Shown here piece after piece: positions 1 through 8,622 of a stretch of 64,000 nt of DNA. A model generated the notes under the pieces. The model did no database searches. It was not told where the DNA came from and worked only from the letters and a program-made list of their open reading frames with translations. The number at the start of each line of letters is the position of its first letter. Within the stretch, counting starts at the first letter, position 1. Both the position numbers and the translations under genes were made by a program. The DNA lies in assembly GCF_013839525.1 (NCBI RefSeq), contig NZ_JACDIS010000012.1, positions 62,001 to 126,000 on the forward strand. The letters run 5' to 3'. The DNA is from Chthonobacter rhizosphaerae (GTDB lineage Bacteria > Pseudomonadota > Alphaproteobacteria > Rhizobiales > Pleomorphomonadaceae).

Positions 1-1259
1 CGCTCCTCTCCATCGCCGAGAACATCTTCCTCGGCAACGAGCCGGCGCGCTTCGGCGTCATCGACCGGTCCTTCGTGTTCCGCCGCACCCAGGAGCTCCT
101 GCGCAAGGTCGGCCTGAAGGAAAGCCCGGACACGCTCATCACCAACCTCGGTGTCGGCAAGCAGCAGCTCGTCGAGATCGCCAAGGCCCTCTCCAAGGAG
201 GTGCGCCTCCTCATCCTGGACGAGCCGACGGCCAGCCTCAACGAGACCGACAGCGCCGCGCTGCTCGATCTTCTCCTCGAGTTCAAGGCCCACGGCATCG
301 CGTCCATCCTGATCAGCCACAAGCTGAACGAGATCTCCAAGGTCGCCGACCGCATCACCGTCATCCGCGACGGCGCCACCGTCGACACGCTCGACTGCCG
401 GGCCGAGGCGATCAGCGAGGACCGCATCATCCGCGCCATGGTGGGCCGGCCGCTGGCGGACCGCTACCCGCCGCGCACGCCGAAGATCGGCGAGCCCATC
501 CTCTCCGTCCGCGACTGGCGCGTCCACCACCCGATCCACCAGGACCGGGTCGTCATCAAGGGCGTCAGCTTCCACGTGCGCCGGGGCGAGGTGCTGGGCA
601 TCGCCGGCCTCATGGGCGCCGGCCGCACCGAGCTCGCCATGAGCCTGTTCGGCAAGGCCTATGGCAAGCGCATCAGCGGGTCCGTCGAGATGGAGGGCCG
701 CCCGGTGGACGTCTCCACCATCGAGAAGGCGGTGGACGCCGGCCTCGCCTACGTGACCGAGGACCGCAAGACCCTCGGCCTCGTGCTTGCCGAGGACATC
801 GTCAAGAACGTCACTCTGGCCAATCTGCCGGGCGTCTCCCGGGGCACGGTGATCGACGACATGCAGGAGCTGAAGGTCGCCAACAGCTACCGCCAGAGCC
901 TCGCGATCCGCTGTTCCAGCGTCTATCAGCAGACGGTGAACCTCTCCGGCGGCAACCAGCAGAAGGTGGTGCTGTCGAAGTGGCTCTTCTCCGGCCCGAA
1001 GGTCCTCATCCTGGACGAGCCCACCCGGGGCATCGACGTCGGGGCCAAGTACGAGATCTACTCGATCATCAACAAGCTCGCCGACGATGGGAAGGCCGTC
1101 GTCATGATCTCGTCGGAGATGCCGGAACTGCTCGGCATGTGCGACCGGATCCTCGTGATGAACGAGGGCGCCTTCGTGGGCGAGTTCACGGCCGCCGAGG
1201 CCTCGCAGGAGGCCATCATGCGGTCCATCATGCAGTCGACCATGAAGAAGACGGGATGA
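1..1259 (+). CDS. gguA: Sugar ABC transporter ATP-binding protein, 5' truncated (GguA/MmsA-like)
   Basis: This is the C-terminal part of a two-domain ATPase that powers a CUT2-type monosaccharide importer at the inner membrane. The reading frame is open from the first bases ([13 protein letters not shown]), so the first Walker A lies before the window. Visible motifs are the first-domain Walker B ([11 protein letters not shown]), a second Walker A-like loop ([10 protein letters not shown]), the signature LSGGNQQK and a second Walker B ([12 protein letters not shown]). It overlaps the permease gene by 4 bases (ATGA), so the two are translationally coupled. The GguA name rests on the following permease and GguC/AraD1 gene; MmsA and XylG are close alternatives. 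The periplasmic binding protein (ChvE type) is presumably just upstream. Confidence 0.9.
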   Translation, partial: LLSIAENIFLGNEPARFGVIDRSFVFRRTQELLRKVGLKESPDTLITNLGVGKQQLVEIAKALSKEVRLLILDEPTASLNETDSAALLDLLLEFKAHGIASILISHKLNEISKVADRITVIRDGATVDTLDCRAEAISEDRIIRAMVGRPLADRYPPRTPKIGEPILSVRDWRVHHPIHQDRVVIKGVSFHVRRGEVLGIAGLMGAGRTELAMSLFGKAYGKRISGSVEMEGRPVDVSTIEKAVDAGLAYVTEDRKTLGLVLAEDIVKNVTLANLPGVSRGTVIDDMQELKVANSYRQSLAIRCSSVYQQTVNLSGGNQQKVVLSKWLFSGPKVLILDEPTRGIDVGAKYEIYSIINKLADDGKAVVMISSEMPELLGMCDRILVMNEGAFVGEFTAAEASQEAIMRSIMQSTMKKTG

Positions 1260-2467
1260 TCCCCATGGACCAGCGCGCACCCGCCCAGGCCCTCCAGCCG
1301 CCCCCGTCGCGCCCCTCCGGCGCCGGCTTCCTGCAGAGCAACATCCGCGAATACGGCATGATGCTGTCGCTGTTCGTCATCATGGTGCTGTTCGAGGTGC
1401 TGACCAACGGCACGCTCCTGAAGCCGCTGAACCTCACCAACCTCATCCTGCAGAACAGCTACATCGTCATCATGGCGCTCGGCATGCTGCTCGTCATCGT
1501 GGCCGGCCACATCGACCTGTCGGTCGGGTCCGTGGTCGGCTTCGTGGGCGCGCTCGCCGCCGTCATGATGGTGCAGTGGGACATCCACTACGTGCCGGCC
1601 ACCATCGCGTGCCTCGCCGTCGGGGCGCTCATCGGGGCGGCCCAGGGCTACTGGGTGGCCTTCTTCAAGATCCCGTCCTTCATCGTCACGCTCGCCGGCA
1701 TGCTGGTGTTCAAGGGCCTCACGCTGGCGCTTCTCGCCGGCCAGTCGGTCGGCCCGTTCCCGAAGGAGTTCCAGCTCCTGTCGTCCGGCTTCATTCCGGA
1801 TCTCTTCTCCGTCCAGGGTCTGAAGGTCACCTCGCTCGTCATCGGCCTCGCGCTCGCCGCCGTCATGGTGATGGTCAACGTGAAGGGGCGCGCCACACAG
1901 GTGAAGCACGGGGTGGAGAACGAACCGTTCGGCTTCTTCGTGGCCAAGAACGCCATCTTCGCCGGGCTCATCGTCTACTTCGCCTACCTGCTCTCCTCCT
2001 ACAAGGGCCTGCCGAACGTCCTCATCGTGATGGCGCTCCTCATCGGCCTCTACACCTTCGTGACCAACCGCACGACGATCGGCCGGCGCATCTACGCCCT
2101 CGGCGGCAACGAGAAGGCGGCGCGTCTCTCCGGCATCAAGACCGAGCGGCTCACCTTTCTGACCTTCGTCAACATGGGGCTGCTGGCCGGTCTCGCCGGC
2201 CTCATCTTCGCGGCGCGCCTCAACACCGCGACGCCGAAGGCGGGTCTCGGCTTCGAGCTCGACGTGATCGCCGCCTGCTTCATCGGCGGCGCCTCCGCCT
2301 CCGGCGGTGTCGGCAAGGTGATCGGCGCGGTCATCGGCGCCTTCGTGATGGGCGTCATGAACAACGGCATGTCGATCCTCGGCGTCGGCATCGACTACCA
2401 GCAGGTCATCAAGGGCCTGGTGCTTCTCGCCGCCGTGTTCCTGGACGTCTACAACAAGAACAAGTGA
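1256..2467 (+). CDS. gguB: Sugar ABC transporter permease (GguB/MmsB-like)
   Basis: Inner-membrane permease of the CUT2 monosaccharide ABC importer, about 403 residues with many hydrophobic helices. It has the family's typical [12 protein letters not shown] motif near residue 85 and the [13 protein letters not shown] cytoplasmic loop that contacts the ATPase. The start at 1256 overlaps the stop of the ATPase gene (ATGA); a second in-frame ATG lies three codons later. The length of about 400 residues fits MmsB/GguB/XylH rather than the shorter RbsC type. The neighbouring AraD1-type enzyme and semialdehyde dehydrogenase suggest that arabinose, galactose or fucose is carried, but the substrate cannot be read from the sequence. 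Confidence 0.9.
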   Translation: MIPMDQRAPAQALQPPPSRPSGAGFLQSNIREYGMMLSLFVIMVLFEVLTNGTLLKPLNLTNLILQNSYIVIMALGMLLVIVAGHIDLSVGSVVGFVGALAAVMMVQWDIHYVPATIACLAVGALIGAAQGYWVAFFKIPSFIVTLAGMLVFKGLTLALLAGQSVGPFPKEFQLLSSGFIPDLFSVQGLKVTSLVIGLALAAVMVMVNVKGRATQVKHGVENEPFGFFVAKNAIFAGLIVYFAYLLSSYKGLPNVLIVMALLIGLYTFVTNRTTIGRRIYALGGNEKAARLSGIKTERLTFLTFVNMGLLAGLAGLIFAARLNTATPKAGLGFELDVIAACFIGGASASGGVGKVIGAVIGAFVMGVMNNGMSILGVGIDYQQVIKGLVLLAAVFLDVYNKNK

Positions 2468-2971
2468 GGCGAGGCGGGAAGGGCCCTGGCCCGAGACGCT
2501 CGCCGCCCGCCGAACAAGACCCCTTGCGGCCTTCCGGGCCACCGTCCCGTGAGGGGAAGGATCCTACACGGTATTTCTAAATCCCTCCCCTCAGGGGAGG
2601 GTCCGGCGAAGCCGGGGGAGGGGTCGTCTTTCTCAGCCGGAGACTGAGCGCGTTTTCCCCGCCGGGCATGGCGCGCGACTTTCCCGTCAGCCGAAGACAA
2701 CCCCTTCCGGCCCTCCGGGCCACCTTCCCCTGAGGGGAAGGATCACATGCGCCACCCACAATCCCCCCACTGAGGGGGGTTGGTCGGTGGCCAAGGCGGA
2801 GCGGGCCCGTGACTGCGAAGCGGGGTCCGGCGAAGCCGGGGGAGGGGTCGTCTTTTCAGCCGAAGACTGAGCGCGTTTTCCCGGCCCGCACATGACGCGT
2901 CTTACCCGTCGCCCCTTCCGCCCTCGCGCCCTCGCCGCCGCCCTTTCCAACCTCATGCCAAGGATACCCCC
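2468..2971. repeat. Non-coding region with two copies of a GC-rich dispersed repeat
   Basis: No gene is visible in these 504 bases. They hold two related repeat copies, about 2514-2660 and 2694-2883. Each begins with a GGCC-rich palindromic stretch containing TGAGGGGAAGGATC and ends with the same core (CCGGCGAAGCCGGGGG, GGGGTCGTCTTT, then GACTGAGCGCGTTTTCCC). The CCGGC-GAA-GCCGG part forms a hairpin. A shorter relative with CTCCCC/GGGGAG arms occurs near 15380-15418 and another near 35817-35840. The elements sit inside what otherwise looks like a single sugar operon and could act as terminators or mRNA-stabilising structures. Confidence 0.75.
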
Positions 2972-3964
2972 ATGCGTCTCTCCCAATTCCGCACCCACGC
3001 CGGCGAGCGCCGGGTCGCCGCCGTGCTCGATGACGGGTCGGCCGTCGTCGTCCCCGGCGTCGCCTCCGTCTACGCGCTTGCCCTGGAGGCCATCGCGGCC
3101 GGACAGAACCTGGCGGCCGCCGTGTCCGCCCGCGCCGGTGGCGCCGAGCCGGTGGACCTGGAGGCGATCTATCGCGACGGCCGGATGCTGACGCCGCTCG
3201 ACCATCCGGACCCCGCCCACATCTACGTGACCGGCACGGGCCTCACCCACCTCGGCAGCGCCGAAGGGCGGGACAAGATGCACAAGGACCTCGCCGATCC
3301 GGCCAAACTCACCGACAGCATGCGCATGTTCAAGAAGGGCATCGACGGCGGCAAACCGGCGCCGGGCCAGACCGGCGTCGCGCCGGAGTGGTTCTACAAG
3401 GGCGACGGCTCCACGGTCGTGCCGCCGGGCGGCACCCTGCCGTCGCCGTCCTTCGCCCTCGACGCCGGCGAGGAGCCGGAGATCGTCGGCCTCTACGTGA
3501 TCGGGCCGGACGGCACGCCCCACCGGGTCGGATTCGCCCTCGGCAACGAGTTCTCCGACCATGTGACCGAGCGGGAGAACTATCTCTACCTCGCCCATTC
3601 CAAGCTGCGCGCGTCGTCCTTCGGGCCGGAGATCCTGGTCGGGCCGCTGCCGGCGCATGTGAGCGGCTTCTCGCGCATCTTGCGGGACGGCGGCATCCTC
3701 TGGCAGAAGCCGTTCGTCTCCGGCGAGGACAACATGTGCCATTCGATCGCCAATCTTGAGCACCATCACTTCAAATACGGCCTGTTCCGCCGCCCCGGCG
3801 ACGTGCACGTCCACTATTTCGGCACCGCCACCCTGTCCTTCTCCGACGGGGTGAAGACCGAGGCCGGTGACGTGTTCGAGATCGCCGCCCCGCCGTTCGG
3901 GCTGCCGCTGCGCAACGCCTGGACGCCCGCGCATGGTGGCACGCCCGCCGTTCGCGCCCTTTGA
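2972..3964 (+). CDS. gguC: GguC/AraD1 family protein (FAH-fold sugar-acid dehydratase)
   Basis: A 330-residue protein of the GguC/AraD1 family, which has a fumarylacetoacetase-like C-terminal fold. Family members are thought to dehydrate 2-keto-3-deoxy sugar acids such as L-2-keto-3-deoxyarabonate in the non-phosphorylative arabinose pathway. Supporting features are GTGLTHLGSAEGRD near residue 88, the acidic EEPEIVGLYVIG stretch and the GNEFSDHVTE motif, which resembles FAH metal-binding segments. ATG 2972 is preceded by AAGGAT. The next gene, a semialdehyde dehydrogenase, follows after 11 bases, so the pair would form consecutive steps to 2-oxoglutarate. The precise substrate is inferred. 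Confidence 0.88.
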   Translation: MRLSQFRTHAGERRVAAVLDDGSAVVVPGVASVYALALEAIAAGQNLAAAVSARAGGAEPVDLEAIYRDGRMLTPLDHPDPAHIYVTGTGLTHLGSAEGRDKMHKDLADPAKLTDSMRMFKKGIDGGKPAPGQTGVAPEWFYKGDGSTVVPPGGTLPSPSFALDAGEEPEIVGLYVIGPDGTPHRVGFALGNEFSDHVTERENYLYLAHSKLRASSFGPEILVGPLPAHVSGFSRILRDGGILWQKPFVSGEDNMCHSIANLEHHHFKYGLFRRPGDVHVHYFGTATLSFSDGVKTEAGDVFEIAAPPFGLPLRNAWTPAHGGTPAVRAL

Positions 3965-3975
3965 AGGAGCCTCCC

Positions 3976-5421
3976 ATGACCGCCCCGTTCCGCAACTTCA
4001 TCGCCGGCGAGTGGGTCGCCGCCGCCGAGGCCGCCCCGAACGTCAACCCGTCCAACGTCGCCGACGTGGTCGGCGACTTCGCCCGCGGCTCGGCCGCCGA
4101 CGTGGACGCCGCCGTGGCGGCCGCCAAGGCGGCCTTCCCGGCCTGGTCGCGCACGGTCCCCTACGCGCGCCACGAGATCCTGAAGACGGTCGCGGCCGAG
4201 ATCTTCGCCCGCAAGGAGGAACTCGGCCGGCTTCTCTCCCGCGAGGAGGGCAAGACCCTCGCCGAGGGCATCGGCGAGGTCACCCGCGCCGGCCAGATCT
4301 TCGAGTTCTTCGCCGCCGAGACCGTGCGCCTCGCCGGCGAGACGCTGCCGTCCGTCCGCCCCGGCGTCGGTGCGGAGGTGACGCGCGAGCCGCTCGGCGT
4401 CATCGGCATGATCACGCCCTGGAACTTCCCCATCGCCATCCCGGCCTGGAAGATCGCCCCGGCGCTCGCCTACGGCAACTGCGTCGTGTTCAAGCCGGCC
4501 GAACTGGTGCCCGGCTCCGCCCACGCGCTCGTCGACATCATCGTCAGGGCCGGCGTGCCGGCGGGCGTCATGAACCTCGTCATGGGCAAGGGCTCCGTGG
4601 TCGGCCAGCGCCTCCTCGACCATCCGGACGTCCACGCCATCACGTTCACCGGCTCTGTCCCGACCGGCCGGCGCGTCGCCGCCGCGGCGATCGGCGGCGA
4701 GACCATGAAGAAGATCCAGCTGGAGATGGGCGGCAAGAACCCGCTCGTGGTCCTCGACGACGCCGACCTCGCCATTGCGGTGGAGACCGCCGTCAACGGC
4801 GCCTACTTCTCCACCGGCCAGCGCTGCACCGCGTCCTCCCGCCTGATCGTGACCGAGGGCATCCACGACCGCTTCGTCGCCGCCGTCACCGAGCGGCTGA
4901 AGGGCCTCGTGGTGGACGACGCCCTCAAGGCCGGCACCCACATCGGCCCGGTGGTCGACGAGGGCCAGCTCGACCAGGACATGCGCTACATCGAGATCGG
5001 CCGCTCGGAAGGCGCCCGGCTGGCCTTCGGCGGCGAGCTCCTCGACCGCGACGCCGAAGGCTTCTACCTGCAGCCGGCGCTCTTCACCGAGGCGACCAAC
5101 AGCATGCGCATCGCCCGCGAGGAGATCTTCGGCCCCGTAGCCGCCGTCATCCGGGTGAAGGACTACGACGAGGCGCTCGCCGTCGCCAACGACACGCCGT
5201 TCGGCCTGTCGTCCGGCATCTGCACCACCAGCCTGAAGCACGCCACCCACTTCAAGCGCAACGCCGACGCCGGCATGGTGATGGTCAACCTGCCCACCGC
5301 CGGCGTCGACTTCCACGTCCCCTTCGGCGGCCGCAAGGGCTCCAGCTACGGCCCGAGGGAACAAGGCAGCTACGCCCGCGAGTTCTTCACCCAGGTGAAG
5401 ACCGCCTACACGCTGGCCTGA
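3976..5421 (+). CDS. Aldehyde dehydrogenase, probably 2-oxoglutarate semialdehyde dehydrogenase
   Basis: A 481-residue NAD(P)+-dependent aldehyde dehydrogenase of normal family length. The catalytic cysteine is in TGQRCTASS (about Cys284) and the general base in LEMGGKN (about Glu250); the cofactor loop is FTGSVPTGRR. I chose ATG 3976 because AAGGAG sits 6 bases before it, although the frame stays open to a TTG at 3961. Placed 11 bases after the GguC/AraD1 gene, it probably oxidises 2-oxoglutarate semialdehyde, the last step of non-phosphorylative pentose oxidation. Family members also act on succinate semialdehyde, so the substrate is inferred from context. Confidence 0.9.
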   Translation: MTAPFRNFIAGEWVAAAEAAPNVNPSNVADVVGDFARGSAADVDAAVAAAKAAFPAWSRTVPYARHEILKTVAAEIFARKEELGRLLSREEGKTLAEGIGEVTRAGQIFEFFAAETVRLAGETLPSVRPGVGAEVTREPLGVIGMITPWNFPIAIPAWKIAPALAYGNCVVFKPAELVPGSAHALVDIIVRAGVPAGVMNLVMGKGSVVGQRLLDHPDVHAITFTGSVPTGRRVAAAAIGGETMKKIQLEMGGKNPLVVLDDADLAIAVETAVNGAYFSTGQRCTASSRLIVTEGIHDRFVAAVTERLKGLVVDDALKAGTHIGPVVDEGQLDQDMRYIEIGRSEGARLAFGGELLDRDAEGFYLQPALFTEATNSMRIAREEIFGPVAAVIRVKDYDEALAVANDTPFGLSSGICTTSLKHATHFKRNADAGMVMVNLPTAGVDFHVPFGGRKGSSYGPREQGSYAREFFTQVKTAYTLA

Positions 5422-5481
5422 AACGAAGGGTCGTTCCAACCGACGGGAGGGCCGTTCCAAACGCCCGATCCCGCCCTCCGC

Positions 5482-5513
5482 CGTCATGGACCGCGAACGC
5501 GGACCACCCACGC
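5482..5513 (+). repeat. GGTCCGC-type hairpin repeat, copy A
   Basis: One of seven copies in this window of a short dispersed element. The consensus is CGTCATGGTCCGCG, three variable bases, then GCGGACCACCCACGC. Here the first arm reads GGACCGC, so pairing is imperfect. It lies in the 284-base gap between the aldehyde dehydrogenase and aldose epimerase genes, which holds two further copies. Confidence 0.65.
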
Positions 5514-5535
5514 ATTTCCCCGCCCGTAGGCGACT

Positions 5536-5566
5536 GCGTGGGTGGTCTGCCTGAAGCGGACCATGG
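5536..5566 (-). repeat. GGTCCGC-type hairpin repeat, copy B (inverted)
   Basis: An inverted copy of the same element. On the minus strand it reads CCATGGTCCGCTTCAG followed by GCAGACCACCCACGC. Copies A and B face each other, so this interval can fold into a large stem, as in REP/BIME arrays. Confidence 0.6.
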
Positions 5567-5642
5567 CGGTCGCGGCGGTCGTCATCTGCGCGTCACACCG
5601 GCCGATCTCATCCGCCCGGCCTCGACGTCACGCACCTAACCT

Positions 5643-5674
5643 CGTCATGGTCCGCGCAGGCGGACCACCCACGC
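5643..5674 (+). repeat. GGTCCGC-type hairpin repeat, copy C
   Basis: The best-preserved copy, with perfectly complementary arms GGTCCGC and GCGGACC, followed by ACCCACGC. It ends about 30 bases before the aldose epimerase start codon, so it would lie in the 5' untranslated region if the gene is transcribed from upstream. Confidence 0.7.
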
Positions 5675-5705
5675 CTTCCTTCCTCCCCATCCCCACGAGG
5701 CTCCC

Positions 5706-6740
5706 ATGTCCGACGTCCGCCCCTTCGGCACCCTCCCGGACGGCCGTGCCGTCCACGAGATCCGCCTCGTCGGGGACGGCATCCGCGCATCCGTCCTCAC
5801 CTACGGGGCGATCCTCCGCGACCTGGAGGTGGAGACCGCCACGGGCTGGCGGCGGGTCGTCCTCGGCTATCCGCGCCTTGAGGACTATCTCGCCTATTCC
5901 AACTATTTCGGCTGCGTCGCCGGCCGCTGCGCCAACCGCATCCGCGACGGTCGCTTCACTCTCGATGGCGTCGAGCACCAGCTGAGCCTCAACGAGAAGG
6001 GCCGCACCCATCTCCACGGCGGGGTCGAGGGCTTCGACCAGCGGCTCTGGACCCTCGACGGCGCCAACCCGTCCGAGGTCCGCCTCACCCTCGTCTCCCC
6101 GGACGGCGACCAGGGCTATCCCGGCACGCTCACCGCCGCCGCCACCTACCGTCTCGCCGACCGGACGGCCCACCTGGAATTCTCCGCCGCCACGGACCGG
6201 CCGACGCTCGTCAACCTCGCCGGCCACAGCTATTTCGACCTCGACGACGCGGGCGACATCCGCCGCCACGAGGTGATGATCCCGGCGGAACGCTACACGC
6301 CCGTGGACGCCGACCTCATCCCCACCGGCGAACTCGCGCCCGTCGCCGGCACGCCGTTCGACTTCCGCCACCCGCGGCCGTTCCACGCGCCGGGTCTGTC
6401 GGCGTCCTACGACCACAATTTCGCGATCGCCGACACGATCGCCCCCGAGCCGCGCCTGATGGCGCGGGTGCGCGGCCCGAGGACCGGGCTCGTCCTGGAG
6501 GTTCACTCCACCGAGCCGGGCCTTCAGGTCTACGACGGCAACATGATCGACACGAAGGCGGCGTCCCTCTCCGGCAGGGTGCCGCAGACGCACGACGGCT
6601 TCTGCCTGGAGCCCCAGCGCTTCCCGGATGCGCCGCACCACCCGCAGTTCCCCAGCGTCGTGCTCCGGCCGGGCGAAACCTACCGGCAGCACACCCTCTA
6701 CCGCTTCATCCTGCCCGAGACGGCCGGCCCGACGGGCTGA
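5706..6740 (+). CDS. galM: Aldose 1-epimerase (mutarotase)
   Basis: A 344-residue GalM-family mutarotase that interconverts alpha and beta anomers of free sugars such as galactose or arabinose. Key features are the GRCANRI segment, the HLHGG motif with the first catalytic His, and NLAGHSYF with the second; the C-terminal FCLEPQRFPDAPHHPQFPS holds the catalytic Glu and is typical of the family. It is last in the sugar operon and would speed supply of the anomer used by the oxidising enzymes. Its final 35 bases overlap, on the opposite strand, the end of the MFS gene. Confidence 0.93.
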   Translation: MSDVRPFGTLPDGRAVHEIRLVGDGIRASVLTYGAILRDLEVETATGWRRVVLGYPRLEDYLAYSNYFGCVAGRCANRIRDGRFTLDGVEHQLSLNEKGRTHLHGGVEGFDQRLWTLDGANPSEVRLTLVSPDGDQGYPGTLTAAATYRLADRTAHLEFSAATDRPTLVNLAGHSYFDLDDAGDIRRHEVMIPAERYTPVDADLIPTGELAPVAGTPFDFRHPRPFHAPGLSASYDHNFAIADTIAPEPRLMARVRGPRTGLVLEVHSTEPGLQVYDGNMIDTKAASLSGRVPQTHDGFCLEPQRFPDAPHHPQFPSVVLRPGETYRQHTLYRFILPETAGPTG

Positions 6741-8448
6741 CGCCATCCACGTCTGCGCCCATCCGCGTCGGCGGCAGCCGCGGGTCGATGGTCACGCCCA
6801 TCGGCGCCTGCCGGGGCGGGTGCACGTCCGGCTGCGGCTCCAGGCCGGCGGTCGGCCGTTCCAGGAAGTGGCGCACCCGCGGCGGCTCCGGCCCCCGGTG
6901 ATAGGCGCGGGCGCGGGTCTCCGCGTCGAGGTCCGCCACCGTGCTCCGCCGGTGCTGGCGCAGGTGGTCGACCCAGGTGGCGGTCTGGAACCGCTCGATC
7001 CACACCTGCGGCTCGGCCACATCGCGCAGCAGCGTCCAGCGGTGGCCGCCGTCCCGGCGGCGGATCCGGCGCACCTCCCGCATGGCCGTCACGAAGGCGG
7101 CCTCGTCGGCCGGGTCCACCCGGTATTCCACCGTGACCACCACCGGCCCGCTCGTCGGGCGGAGGTCCAGCCGCACGGTCGGCTCCGGCCAGTCCCGGTG
7201 CGGCTCCATGTTGCCGGCGGCGTTCCGGTCGAGCGGCAACAGGCGGCCGAGCGCGGCCGAAACGGCGAGCCCCACGCCAGCCGCCGCGAGCGCCGTGGAC
7301 AGCCCCTCCGCATGGGCGAGCAGGCCGAAGGCCCAGCTGCCCACGGCCATCGCGCCGAAGGTCACCGTCTGGTAGATCGCCATCGCCCGTCCCACCACCC
7401 AGCGCGGCGTGGAGAGCTGGACGCTGACGTTGAACGTGGAAAGCGCCAGCACCCAGCCGGCGCCGCCGGCGAGCAGCCCCGCCATGGTGATCGGCAGCGA
7501 CGCGCTCAGGGCCGCGATCAGGCTCGCTGCCGCATAGCCGAGCGTCGCGCCCGCCACCACGGTCTCCGTCCTGAACCGGGTGCGGATCGCGTGGGAGAAG
7601 AGGGCGCTGATCACCGCGCCCGCCCCGAAGGCGCCGAGAAGGAGGCCGTAGGTCAGCGGCCCGCCGCCGATCCGGTCGCGAGCGATCAGCGGCATCAGCG
7701 CCCAGATGGCGCTCGCGAACAGGCCGAACGCCAGCGAGCGGCCGAGCACCACCCGAATTCCCGGCGACAGTGCCGTGTAGCGGACGCCCGCCAGCATGGC
7801 GGCGCCCACGCTCTCGCGGGGAAGGCTGGTGTCCGCCCCCGGCCGGCGCCAGGCGGCCAGCACCACGATCAGTCCCACATAGGTGCAGGCGTTGAGGAGA
7901 AACGCCGCCTCCGGCCCCGCCGCCGCCACCACGAAACCGCCGATCGCCGGCCCCACCGTGCGGGCGATGTTGAAGCCCAGGCTGTTCAGCGCCACCGCCT
8001 GCGGCAGGTCCGACCTCGGCACCAGGTCGCCGACGGACGACTGCCACGCCGGTCCGTAGAGCGCGGCGCCGCAGCCGAGCAGAAACGTCAGCGTCAGCAG
8101 CAGCCACGGCGAGATCAGCCCATAGGCGGTGACCGCGTAGAGGAGCGCCGACACCGCCAGCATCAGCACCTGCGCCGCCAGCATCACGATCCGCCGGTCG
8201 AACACGTCCGCCACCGCGCCGGCCACCAGCGAAAACAGCATGATCGGAAGGGCCGTGGAGGCCTGCACCAGCGCCACCATGTCGGCCGACGGCGCGATCG
8301 ACGTCATCAGCCAGGAGGCGCCGACGCCCTGGATCAGGCTGCCGAAGTTGGACGCGAGACTCGCGGTCCAGACGGCCAGGAAGATCTTCTGGCGAAACGG
8401 GGCGAGCGGACCGGCGGCGGCGGCCCGCTCGGGCGTGGCGATGCTCAT
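6706..8448 (-). CDS. MFS transporter with C-terminal cytoplasmic domain (EntS/MFS_3-like)
   Basis: A 580-residue major facilitator of the EntS-like MFS_3 family. About 410 N-terminal residues form 12 hydrophobic segments, with the loop motif DVFDRRIVM between helices 2 and 3. They are followed by a soluble domain of about 110 residues (VVVTVEYRVDPADEAAFVTAM...) that resembles the ferredoxin-fold extension seen in this family. The start at 8448 gives MSIATPERA; the frame extends upstream but only into low-complexity sequence. Members export siderophores or drugs; the substrate here is unknown. It is divergent from the benE-like gene with a 174-base gap, and its 3' end overlaps galM. Confidence 0.87.
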   Translation of the reverse strand: MSIATPERAAAAGPLAPFRQKIFLAVWTASLASNFGSLIQGVGASWLMTSIAPSADMVALVQASTALPIMLFSLVAGAVADVFDRRIVMLAAQVLMLAVSALLYAVTAYGLISPWLLLTLTFLLGCGAALYGPAWQSSVGDLVPRSDLPQAVALNSLGFNIARTVGPAIGGFVVAAAGPEAAFLLNACTYVGLIVVLAAWRRPGADTSLPRESVGAAMLAGVRYTALSPGIRVVLGRSLAFGLFASAIWALMPLIARDRIGGGPLTYGLLLGAFGAGAVISALFSHAIRTRFRTETVVAGATLGYAAASLIAALSASLPITMAGLLAGGAGWVLALSTFNVSVQLSTPRWVVGRAMAIYQTVTFGAMAVGSWAFGLLAHAEGLSTALAAAGVGLAVSAALGRLLPLDRNAAGNMEPHRDWPEPTVRLDLRPTSGPVVVTVEYRVDPADEAAFVTAMREVRRIRRRDGGHRWTLLRDVAEPQVWIERFQTATWVDHLRQHRRSTVADLDAETRARAYHRGPEPPRVRHFLERPTAGLEPQPDVHPPRQAPMGVTIDPRLPPTRMGADVDGVSPSGRPSRAG

Positions 8449-8622
8449 GGGGGCGGGCGTCCTTTGGCGGGCCTCTCGCCAGCAACCCCTTGCCGGTGGA
8501 CAGGGTTCCGGCCGGCCCCGCCGCCCGCTCCGGTCGGGCCCGCCGCCGCCCTTTCGGCTCCTCCTGGCGGCCGGGCCCACGGCGGCCGGGTCTGGCGCCC
8601 CGGTCCGGCACCCGCTAGGAAG

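Noticed and set aside
3814-5511. 565-codon minus-strand frame opposite the aldehyde dehydrogenase
   Set aside because: It lies entirely antisense to a clear enzyme with Cys/Glu catalytic motifs and extends beyond it into repeats. Composition is typical of shadow frames.
6628-8622. Long plus-strand frame leading into the benE-like gene
   Set aside because: This part runs antisense through the MFS gene and encodes low-complexity His/Arg/Pro sequence. The transporter clearly begins at 8623 behind AGGAAG.
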